This document shows positions 1 to 5,554 of a DNA stretch of 5,622 nt, piece by piece. Source of the DNA: an uncultured Chloroflexota bacterium (GTDB taxonomy: Bacteria > Chloroflexota > Anaerolineae > B4-G1 > DUEL01); assembly GCA_937138275.1 (NCBI GenBank), contig CAKZOY010000287.1:1-5622 (forward strand), in the 5' to 3' direction. The translations under genes and the position numbers were made by a program. The first letter of the stretch is position 1. The number at the start of each line of letters is the position of its first letter. The notes beneath the pieces were generated by a model. That model was not told the origin of the DNA. It ran no database searches and worked only from the letters and a program-made list of their open reading frames with translations.

Positions 1-61
1 GCCGCCCCCACAAACCTCACTCTCTTTCTTTTTCACGGGCGCGTCGCTCCCCCGAAATGAT

Positions 62-95
62 TTGCTGCACAAGCCTCTCCGGGCTTGTGCAGTAA
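62..95. repeat. Strong inverted repeat (hairpin) of unknown role
   Basis: An 11-bp perfect stem pairs CTGCACAAGCC (65-75) with GGCTTGTGCAG (82-92) around a 6-nt loop. A G-T wobble and two further A-T pairs extend it to 62-95. Neither strand has a U-tract directly after the stem, so it is not a standard rho-independent terminator. It lies 26 nt beyond the DegV terminator in the direction of transcription, and could be a backup or RNA-protecting structure, a dispersed palindrome, or the end of something outside the window. The structure is plain in the sequence; its function is not. Confidence 0.6.
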
Positions 96-120
96 GCGAT
101 CATCCCCCTTTCACCCGGGA

Positions 121-162
121 TAAAAAAAGGCAGGCGCTCCTGGAGGAGGGAGAGCGCCTGCC
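121..162 (-). terminator. Rho-independent terminator of the DegV gene
   Basis: On the minus strand a perfect 11-bp GC-rich stem (GGCAGGCGCTC at 162-152 pairing with GAGCGCCTGCC at 139-129) encloses a 12-nt loop and is followed at once by seven T residues (128-122). It begins 28 nt after the DegV stop codon. This is the textbook arrangement of an intrinsic terminator and marks the end of the transcription unit. The opposite strand has no matching T-run, so the terminator works in one direction only. Confidence 0.92.
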
Positions 163-190
163 GAGGGAAGCCCGTACGGCGTCCAGGCCC

Positions 191-1045
191 TTACCGGGTC
201 ACAATACAAATCCCCAGCGTCCCCGGTCCTGTGTGCGTGCCGATCACCGGGCTGACCTCCGCCATATAGAATTCCTGCGGCTTCAGGACGGCCTGCGCTT
301 CGCTGGCCAGCGCCTGCGCTTCCTCCGGTGCGTTGGCGTGCACGACGGCCATGCGGAAGATGAAATTGCTCCCGGCGCGCTCGCGCAGAATTTCCAGCAT
401 GCGTGACAGGGCCTTTTTCTTTGTCCGCACCTGCTCTACAGCCTCAATGACTCCATCCAGCCCCAGAAGGGGCTTGATCTGGAGCGCCGTTCCCAGGAAC
501 CGCTTGGCTCCGCCGATCCGCCCCCCCCGATGGAGAAATTCCAGGGTGTCCACCATAAACAGGATGTGCAGGCTTTCCCGAACCTGGATGGCGGCTGTCA
601 CCACTTCATCCACAGAGGCCCCAGCCTGGGCCGCCTCCGCGGCTGCCATCGCCTGGAATCCCTGCCCCATAGAAGTGGAACGGGAGTCCACTATCTCAAT
701 CCGCAGGTCCGGGAGCAACGCCTTTGCTGCCTCCGCGGAGGCAATGGTCCCGCTGAGTTCGGAAGAGATGAAAACTCCCACAAGAGTATCTGTCTTCTTC
801 TCCTCCGCCACCTGACGGAAAAATTCCCGGAACTCGCCAGCAGAGGGCTGCGAAGTCGTGGGCATCACTTTGGCTGTTTGAAGACGGCGATAAAAGGTAG
901 GTGGGTCAATATCCACCCCATCTTTCAGGACTTCCTCTCCCCAGAGTACGTTGAGGGGAATTACCGGGATACCTAACCGTTCTCGCACGTCCGGGGGGAG
1001 ATATGTGGTGCTATCGGTGACAACAGCAACCTTCTGCGCGCTCAT
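191..1045 (-). CDS. DegV family protein (FakB-like fatty-acid-binding protein)
   Basis: This 284-residue protein has the usual length for the family. DegV/FakB proteins are cytoplasmic and hold a fatty acid whose carboxylate is phosphorylated by a FakA (DAK2-domain) kinase, so that exogenous fatty acids can enter phospholipid synthesis. Family motifs appear in order: VTDSTTYLP near residues 9-17, PTTSQPSAGEF at 62-72, ISSELSGT at 93-100, VDSRSTSMGQG at 119-129, LEFLHRGGRIGGAK at 168-181 and GTHTGPGTLGI at 269-279. In characterised members the TTSQPS threonine, the SGT-loop serine and the HTGPG histidine contact the lipid carboxylate; all are present here. The ATG lies 8 nt from a strong GGAGG and the stop is TAA. 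No FakA gene is visible, so the partner must be encoded elsewhere. Family assignment is firm; the lipid specificity is not visible. Many genomes have several paralogues, so no gene symbol is given. Confidence 0.96.
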   Translation of the reverse strand: MSAQKVAVVTDSTTYLPPDVRERLGIPVIPLNVLWGEEVLKDGVDIDPPTFYRRLQTAKVMPTTSQPSAGEFREFFRQVAEEKKTDTLVGVFISSELSGTIASAEAAKALLPDLRIEIVDSRSTSMGQGFQAMAAAEAAQAGASVDEVVTAAIQVRESLHILFMVDTLEFLHRGGRIGGAKRFLGTALQIKPLLGLDGVIEAVEQVRTKKKALSRMLEILRERAGSNFIFRMAVVHANAPEEAQALASEAQAVLKPQEFYMAEVSPVIGTHTGPGTLGICIVTR

Positions 1046-1051
1046 TGTAAG

Positions 1052-1060
1052 TTCCTCCTT
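1052..1060 (-). promoter_or_regulatory. Ribosome-binding site of the DegV gene
   Basis: The minus strand reads AAGGAGGAA, close to a perfect anti-16S match. GGAGG (1058-1054) is 8 nt from the ATG at 1045-1043. It settles the DegV start codon. Confidence 0.9.
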
Positions 1061-1088
1061 GGCTGGATGGCATTTCAGTGCTCATACA

Positions 1089-1097
1089 AAGATAACA
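1089..1097 (-). promoter_or_regulatory. Possible extended -10 promoter element for DegV
   Basis: The minus strand reads TGTTATCTT, i.e. TGn followed by TATCTT (4 of 6 matches to TATAAT). It would place transcription start near 1082, about 37 nt before the ATG and upstream of the Shine-Dalgarno. No good -35 lies at 17 nt. An alternative -10 is TATGAG at 1086-1081. The call rests on sequence resemblance and on the long upstream gap only. Confidence 0.28.
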
Positions 1098-1299
1098 CCG
1101 GAGGGGAGCAAAAGATGCGCGCCCATTGGGGAGATGTTGTCGGATCGGGTTCCCCCATCGTCGCCCAGCGGCCCGTGAGATAGTCCGGCAGGGTGCCTGT
1201 GGTTGTCTCTCTATCCCCGCCGCGCGTGGCGCCCCTTGCGCCGGTTATGTGCTGACCCCGATTTGTCTCATAGTGCACCACGAAACCGCCCGCCCTCCC

Positions 1300-2343
1300 T
1301 CACCACCGCGCGTGGTGCTCCTCGGCGAAGCCGATCAGCCCCGCGATGGCGATGACCTCGCCGTCGTCGGCGATCGCGCGGCCCTGGTAGCGACCGAACA
1401 TCTGATGCACTTCGCTGAAGATGACCCCCAGGTTGGTGCGCGCCAGGCGCTCTTTGAAGGGAAATAGCGTCAGGTCCAGCCGGCCCTCGTCGTCGGTGAA
1501 GTGCCAGGGGCGCATGTAGTCCCCCGGGGTGTAGTCAAAGCGCACCACCCCCAGTTTGTGGACCCGTCCCTCCAGCACCAGGCAGTTCTCCGTCGCGGCC
1601 GACGTGTCTCCGAACCCGCAGCCCAGATTCAGCCCCACCCGCCGTCCATCGGGCAGAAAGCCCGACGCACTGGCCCAGTTCCAGTAACTCCGGTACTCCC
1701 ATACGCCCCGCCCCCAGTCCAGGGAACCCAGCGCCCGGTCCGGGCGCAGTTCCTCCTCCTCGTCCCCGTAGCGCAGGTAGCCGCTGGCGGGCATACAGTT
1801 GATTTTCCGGTTGTAGTAGAACCGCCGCCGCCCGATGGGGATGACGATGGTCATGGATTCGTGGTCGGGCGGGCAATCCAGGCGGAAGTCGGCGTGGATG
1901 CCCCGTCCCTGGCGGAAGCCGGGCCAGTCCACCTGGACGTGGCGGAATCCCTCCGCGGCACGGAAGATCAGGCGGACGGTGCGGTTCTCAAATCGGGTCT
2001 CCCCTTCCTGGCTGTTGCGCGGCAACTGGACCCCCCGGCCGAGAGGGACGACCTGCCCCTCTTCGTGCAGGTCGCCCGTCTCCCAATCCAGGGCGTAGAC
2101 AAAAATGTTCCCCGCATAGCCCAGATGGGCGACCGTCGCCGAGAAGAAGCGCTTCGGGGTGAAGAGGGCATAGTAGTCCCAGCGTTTGATCCGCAGGAAC
2201 TGCAGCCACCGGAACGGCAGCGGGTAGAAGCGGGCCCGCTCCAGGTTGCAGTCCAGGAGCGGCTGGGGAGACCAGCCCACCGCGGCCAGACGGCCGTCGG
2301 GGGCCAGCAGAGGGTCGGGATTCGGAATGCGGATTTGACTCAT
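1300..2343 (-). CDS. DUF2804 domain-containing protein
   Basis: This complete 347-residue protein matches, from memory, the DUF2804 family along its whole length; the family's function is not established. Characteristic stretches are KRWDYYALFTP (53-63) with AHLGYAGN (72-79), FYYNRKINCMPASGYL (175-190), LDWGRGVWEYRSYWNWASASG (208-228, aromatic-rich), GLNLGCGFGDTSAATEN (237-253), HKLGVVRFDY (262-271), RPWHF (278-282), and the end GFAEEHHARW (338-347). Neither a signal peptide nor a membrane helix is visible, so it is probably cytoplasmic. The many conserved W, Y, N and D residues would suit a beta-rich ligand-binding or catalytic cavity, but that is inference. The start is fixed by AGGAGGT just upstream and the stop is TGA. 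It lies 94 nt after the membrane protein gene on the same strand and may be cotranscribed with it, although a long inverted repeat fills the gap. A small hairpin (CACCAC/GTGGTG, 1301-1317) overlaps the last codons and lacks a U-tract. Confidence 0.93.
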   Translation of the reverse strand: MSQIRIPNPDPLLAPDGRLAAVGWSPQPLLDCNLERARFYPLPFRWLQFLRIKRWDYYALFTPKRFFSATVAHLGYAGNIFVYALDWETGDLHEEGQVVPLGRGVQLPRNSQEGETRFENRTVRLIFRAAEGFRHVQVDWPGFRQGRGIHADFRLDCPPDHESMTIVIPIGRRRFYYNRKINCMPASGYLRYGDEEEELRPDRALGSLDWGRGVWEYRSYWNWASASGFLPDGRRVGLNLGCGFGDTSAATENCLVLEGRVHKLGVVRFDYTPGDYMRPWHFTDDEGRLDLTLFPFKERLARTNLGVIFSEVHQMFGRYQGRAIADDGEVIAIAGLIGFAEEHHARW

Positions 2344-2347
2344 TGCG

Positions 2348-2354
2348 ACCTCCT
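2348..2354 (-). promoter_or_regulatory. Ribosome-binding site of the DUF2804 gene
   Basis: The minus strand carries AGGAGGT ending 4 nt before the ATG at 2343-2341. The match is very strong, the spacing a little short. It supports the chosen start and shows that this gene can be translated independently of the upstream gene. Confidence 0.88.
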
Positions 2355-2362
2355 GATTTTTG

Positions 2363-2426
2363 AACCACTAAGGACACGAAGTTTTTCTTTGCGTTCTTCG
2401 TGAATCCCTTCGTGTCCTTTGTGGTT
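2363..2426. repeat. Long imperfect inverted repeat between genes (probable dispersed element)
   Basis: The left arm AACCACTAAGGACACGAAG (2363-2381) pairs with the right arm CTTCGTGTCCTTTGTGGTT (2408-2426) at 18 of 19 positions, around a 26-nt loop. On the minus strand the CACRAAG-like word occurs four times: 2423-2417, 2414-2408, 2402-2396 and, as CGCAAAG, 2393-2387. The element is AT-richer than its neighbours and fills most of the 94-nt gap between two genes, as dispersed palindromic intergenic elements do. Similar ACCACAAAGGACACGAAG palindromes are, to my recollection, scattered through several environmental bacterial genomes. On the plus strand the stem is followed by TTTTT, but no plus-strand gene needs a terminator; on the minus strand it could attenuate or stabilise mRNA between the two genes. 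Confidence 0.8.
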
Positions 2427-2437
2427 TTTCCCTTGGA

Positions 2438-5400
2438 CTACGGGCGGACCGGGATGACCTCCGGCAGGACCGGGCGGTTGTCGGGGATGGGGGTGCCGTC
2501 GGCGGCAAGGGCGGGGAGGCGCTCCCCCGTCTCGGGCCGGTACAGCCCTACCGCCAGACGGTACTCCCCCGGCGGGACGTCCCGCAGGGAGATGATGACC
2601 GTGTCGCTCACGACCTCCCCGGGCACCCACCAGGAGGTCGGGTACGCACCCCCGCGCGGGGGCGCGTCGTTCTGCGCCACCGGGACCGGGCTCTCCGGAC
2701 CGAAGAGGTGGACAAAGACGGTGTAGTCGTTCGGGGAAGCCGTCAGCGCCTGCCACCAGAGGGTCAGATGGAGCATTTCGGCCTCCCGTACCAGTTCGTA
2801 GCCCGCCAGGCGAATCTGCCCGCCGAATGTGACCCCCAGCGGGTGGGAGAGGGATGGGAGGGAGAACCGGCGCGGCTCCCCTTGCCTCTCGTAGGGGGTC
2901 TCCAGGGGCAACGGGAACGGCCCGATGACGGCCTGCCCCACCGATGCCAGCGTCGGCACCTGGTAGAGGACAATCTCCAGATGGTAGATGTCCCCGGGAG
3001 GGACGTCCGGAGGCAGGGTCAGTTCGTAGCGGTCGGTGACCGCCTCTCCCGGACGCCACATGCTGGTGGGCAGGAAACCGTATCCGGGCTGGGTGTCCAT
3101 CACCGCGACGTTCCGCCCTTCGGCGTCTCGCAGGCGCAGAGAGATGCCGTAGTTGGCGGCGACGGGCCGGACCGCAGACCAGACCAGGCGAATCTCCAAT
3201 CGGTCCGGGGCGATCGGGCGGACGGTTGCCCGATAGAGGCGGATCGCCGGGCCGAAGGCAGCCGTAGGGGGAGTCTCCGGCGGCAGGGACGGCCCGCGGG
3301 ATACCCGTATCGGAGTCAGGTAAAGCGTTCCCCTCGGTTCTCCCCCGGGGGTGCGGGCGAAAATCTCTCCCTCCGGCCCGAAGACCCGCAGGCGCAGGAG
3401 GTAGAGCCCGCGCGACGTATCGGGGGGGACGGTCAGGGAGCACAGGTGAAATTCGCAGGTTGCGCGGGCCAGCGGGAGGAGGTCGTAGCGCACTGCGGCC
3501 GGGGAGACCATCTCCAGGGTGGCGGTGTACGGAAAGGCCGCGTCCATCTTCAGGGTGACGGTCAGGGTATCTCCAGGGTCAGGATTCTGGTCGGAGACGT
3601 CGTACCAGAGCAGCCAGGCGCGGCCCGCAGCGCCCTCAAACTGCACCCCGCCGGGGTTATGGTGCAGGTAGGGCATCTGGATGAAGTCCATGGTCAGGTC
3701 CAGATGGTCCGATGGGGAGACCGTCGCCCGGAGCAATATCCGTTCCCCGATCCACGGCAGGAGCAGGAAGAGGAGCAGAAGAAGGAAGTTCCACAGGATC
3801 GCCGGGCGAGAAGCCGCATCCCCGATCGGCGATTCTCTTCGCCGTCGGCGCGTTCCGGTCAACCCGACCGCCGCCAGCATCCCCAGCGCCGCGGCCAGGG
3901 AGACCGCCTCGGCGGCCGCGCGCAGGGGGGTGCGCCCCAGATAAAGGACGACGGTGTGCTCCCCCGGCGGCACGTCCAGCGCGATATACCCCGATCCCTC
4001 CACGGGCCGGACATCGGCCGGACGGCCGTCTATTCGGGCCCGCCAGCCGGGCCAGTAGAGGATCGGGAATGCCACCCCCCCGCCATCCCCCACCACCCGC
4101 CAGACCTGGCGCGCAGGGGCGCGCGCCAGCAGGGTCGCTTCCAGCGCGTCGCCGTCCAGCGGGATGGCGTGCGGGGGCCCATCGGGCTCCACCAGCGCGT
4201 CGGAGGTGAACGGCCGCGGGACGACGGCCCGGTAGAGGTACTCGTGCCGGATGGTCGTCCCGATGTTGCCGGTGAAGAGTTCGTAGAGGAGCAGCCGTTC
4301 TGTGGTGACGTCCTGCGGGCCGATGGGCAGGCGGTCGGGGTGGAGGGGGAGCAGGACGGAGAGGGGAAGCGTAAAGAGTAAAAAGTAAAACGTAAGGCGT
4401 AAAACGTAAAACGTAAAGCGGGATGGGCGGAGCGGGAGGAGATGGGCGAAGGGGGCGGCGGTGACTGCGGCGGCGAAGAGGGCCTGGACGGAGAGGAAGC
4501 GCCATGGGAACTGGACCATCGGCAGGAGTGGGAGGTGGTCCCAGAGGGGTTTGCTGAGCGGGGTAATCATCAGGGTCGCGAGGATCAGACCCAGCAGGAG
4601 AAAGACCCCGGTCCGGTCCAGGCGTCGTCGGACAAGGCAGACGATGAGCCATATCGCCCCCAACGCTGCGCCCACGGCCTGCATCAGGCCCATCGCGAAA
4701 GGAGTGCGCGCGTCGGAGGAGATGGAATAGTCAAAAAGAAAACGGTTCTGCACCAGGTTGAGGGCGCGGAAGTGGTTGGTGTAGTGGAAGTAGCCCTGGG
4801 TGACCGTCCCCAACTGGACGAGGGGACTCTCTTTCAACGCCGGAACCCAGAACCAGGCCGCCAGAAGCATTCCCAGGACCAGCGCGGCCAGGCCGCGCAG
4901 GGCGTTGCGGAGCCATTCCGGTCCGGGCTGCATCAGGATCGCCAGAAGGACGAAGGGGGTGAAGATGAAGGCGGAGATGTTGTGGGTGAGCAGGAGGCCG
5001 GCGTAGGCCAGGGCGGCCCAGATGACCCCGCGCCGGGTGCGGCGGGTGGAGTCCAGCGCCCAGAGGATGAGCGGGTAAAAGACGAAGGCGTAGAACTCCG
5101 AGAGAGAGTCGCCCCGCACGTAGACGTTGACCAGGTGGAAGGGGGCGGCGGTGTAGGCGACGGCCGTCAGACCGGCCGCCAGGGGATCGGCGCGGCGGCG
5201 GCTCCAGCCGTACATCGCCAGCGCAGCAGCCAGAAACCCCAGCGTCTGGGTGAGTTTGACCGCGGTCAGGAGGTCCAGGCCGGCCAGGGCCAGCAGGCCG
5301 CCGATGTAGTAGGGCAGGGCGGCGTAGTAACTGAAGAAGGGATACCCCAGGCCGTAGGCGGCGTCGGGCATCCAGCGGACGGGGAAGACCCCCGCCCGGA

Positions 5401-5554
5401 GGTTCGCCGTCATCTGGTGGAGGCGCTGGAGGAGGAAGGGGCTATCGCCCCCGCCGCGGGTGTTGACGATGCCCGGCCCCCAGAGGGGCACGGCCGCGGC
5501 CAGCGCCAGGGTCAGGATGAGGACGATGGCAATCCGGTCGGCGCGTTGGGACAT
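2438..5554 (-). CDS. Large GT-C/YfhO-like membrane protein (PTPS-related domain) with C-terminal beta modules
   Basis: The protein has 1038 residues. The N-terminal half (about 1-405) has roughly ten or eleven hydrophobic segments, starting with a helix at 8-25 and then a loop GGGDSPFLLQRLH (34-46) and GVFPVRWMPDAAYGLGYPFF (55-74). This D-then-G-Y-P-F pattern fits the 6-pyruvoyl-tetrahydropterin-synthase-related membrane domain of the GT-C superfamily, where an acidic residue in the first outer loop (here D37) is usually catalytic. A YfhO-like motif, YWPGWRARIDG (500-510), begins an external domain, followed by two more helices (about 548-566 and 587-602). The rest is probably extracytoplasmic: a beta-rich region (about 640-745), then two related modules at about 766-875 and 908-1016. 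The likely role is transfer of lipid-linked sugar to an envelope polymer; substrate unknown. The ATG has no visible Shine-Dalgarno and abuts a heptamer array. The frame stays open to the window edge, so the true start may be upstream. Residues 379-398 are encoded by another heptamer array. The stop is TAG. Confidence 0.9.
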   Translation of the reverse strand: MSQRADRIAIVLILTLALAAAVPLWGPGIVNTRGGGDSPFLLQRLHQMTANLRAGVFPVRWMPDAAYGLGYPFFSYYAALPYYIGGLLALAGLDLLTAVKLTQTLGFLAAALAMYGWSRRRADPLAAGLTAVAYTAAPFHLVNVYVRGDSLSEFYAFVFYPLILWALDSTRRTRRGVIWAALAYAGLLLTHNISAFIFTPFVLLAILMQPGPEWLRNALRGLAALVLGMLLAAWFWVPALKESPLVQLGTVTQGYFHYTNHFRALNLVQNRFLFDYSISSDARTPFAMGLMQAVGAALGAIWLIVCLVRRRLDRTGVFLLLGLILATLMITPLSKPLWDHLPLLPMVQFPWRFLSVQALFAAAVTAAPFAHLLPLRPSRFTFYVLRLTFYFLLFTLPLSVLLPLHPDRLPIGPQDVTTERLLLYELFTGNIGTTIRHEYLYRAVVPRPFTSDALVEPDGPPHAIPLDGDALEATLLARAPARQVWRVVGDGGGVAFPILYWPGWRARIDGRPADVRPVEGSGYIALDVPPGEHTVVLYLGRTPLRAAAEAVSLAAALGMLAAVGLTGTRRRRRESPIGDAASRPAILWNFLLLLLFLLLPWIGERILLRATVSPSDHLDLTMDFIQMPYLHHNPGGVQFEGAAGRAWLLWYDVSDQNPDPGDTLTVTLKMDAAFPYTATLEMVSPAAVRYDLLPLARATCEFHLCSLTVPPDTSRGLYLLRLRVFGPEGEIFARTPGGEPRGTLYLTPIRVSRGPSLPPETPPTAAFGPAIRLYRATVRPIAPDRLEIRLVWSAVRPVAANYGISLRLRDAEGRNVAVMDTQPGYGFLPTSMWRPGEAVTDRYELTLPPDVPPGDIYHLEIVLYQVPTLASVGQAVIGPFPLPLETPYERQGEPRRFSLPSLSHPLGVTFGGQIRLAGYELVREAEMLHLTLWWQALTASPNDYTVFVHLFGPESPVPVAQNDAPPRGGAYPTSWWVPGEVVSDTVIISLRDVPPGEYRLAVGLYRPETGERLPALAADGTPIPDNRPVLPEVIPVRP
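2507..2833 (-). other. C-terminal beta module, copy 2 (protein-level repeat)
   Basis: Residues about 908-1016 of the membrane protein read as a strand-rich module: IRLAGYEL, LHLTLWWQAL, DYTVFVHLFG, YPTSWWVPGEVVSD, PPGEYRLAVGLYRPETG. It shares the P-T-S-x-W-x-P-G-E-x-V-x-D signature and the following P-P-G element with the preceding module. The style is an immunoglobulin-like or carbohydrate-binding-like sandwich. I infer an exported, substrate-facing or structural role. Confidence 0.7.
2930..3259 (-). other. C-terminal beta module, copy 1 (protein-level repeat)
   Basis: Residues about 766-875 of the membrane protein carry the same order of elements as the following module: IRLYRATV, LEIRLVWSAV, YGISLRLRD, LPTSMWRPGEAVTD, PPGDIYHLEIVLYQVPT. 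The signature LPTSMWRPGEAVTD (828-841) aligns with YPTSWWVPGEVVSD (971-984). An older, more divergent related region may precede it (about 640-745, with PGDTLTVTLKM and RGLYLLRLRVFGPEG). The two clear copies point to an internal tandem duplication. Confidence 0.7.
4366..4421. repeat. Degenerate heptanucleotide tandem array inside the membrane protein gene
   Basis: On the plus strand eight consecutive 7-bp units can be read: GAAGCGT, AAAGAGT, AAAAAGT, AAAACGT, AAGGCGT, AAAACGT, AAAACGT, AAAGCGG. Their minus-strand form is mostly ACGTTTT. The block is AT-rich in an otherwise GC-rich gene. Read in the gene frame it encodes residues 379-398, with heptapeptide periodicity TFYVLRL, TFYFLLF, TLPLSVL, and contributes most of a predicted transmembrane helix (about 380-404). 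The same NNNNCGT unit builds the array upstream of the start codon, so the two belong to one repeat family. Confidence 0.88.

Larger units (their letters stand above)
1046..1299. other. Intergenic spacer between the DUF2804 and DegV genes
   Basis: This 254-nt GC-rich spacer is long for an operon and suggests DegV has its own promoter. It contains the DegV ribosome-binding site, a possible extended -10 element, a short hairpin (GGCGC/GCGCC at 1228-1232 and 1238-1242) and an imperfect copy of the last 19 bases of the DUF2804 gene at 1214-1232. A GTG-started 68-codon open frame crosses it on the minus strand (1075-1281), but it has no good ribosome site and resembles no family I know. No riboswitch or small RNA class was recognised. 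Confidence 0.6.

Noticed and set aside
1..36. Possible 5' end of a further minus-strand gene (GTG at 36-34, reading VKKKESEVCGGG)
   Set aside because: Only twelve codons are visible. A GGGGGAG lies about 10 nt upstream, but the start is GTG and the peptide is too short to identify. It resembles the L28 start VCGKG only superficially and lacks the first cysteine.
1..60. Open plus-strand frame ending in TGA at 58-60, as the tail of a convergent gene
   Set aside because: Twenty codons with no recognisable motif, and the following hairpin lacks a U-tract, so a gene end is not supported.
1100..1260. Riboswitch or structured RNA upstream of DegV
   Set aside because: Several short complementary stretches exist, but I could not match any known riboswitch core. 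A covariance-model search would decide.
1075..1281. 68-codon minus-strand frame in the spacer before DegV
   Set aside because: GTG start without a good ribosome site, no family resemblance, and it overlaps the likely DegV promoter region. It cannot be excluded as a small or remnant gene.
1301..1317. Small hairpin at the DUF2804 stop codon as a terminator
   Set aside because: The stem is only 6 bp and is followed by a GC-rich stretch without T residues.
1501..2403. 300-codon plus-strand frame opposite DUF2804
   Set aside because: The minus strand encodes a full-length, motif-rich DUF2804 protein; the antisense product has no recognisable features.
2340..3443. 367-codon minus-strand frame overlapping the membrane protein gene and ending in the DUF2804 start
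   Set aside because: It is an alternate frame of the real gene, Pro/Arg/Gly-rich, and runs through the intergenic palindrome. There is no sign of a frameshift in the 1038-residue protein that it would repair.
2708..4381. 557-codon plus-strand open frame
   Set aside because: Antisense shadow of the same gene. The product is low-complexity and Arg/Gly/Gln/Pro-rich, with no known motifs. The minus-strand frame has coherent membrane helices and conserved motifs.
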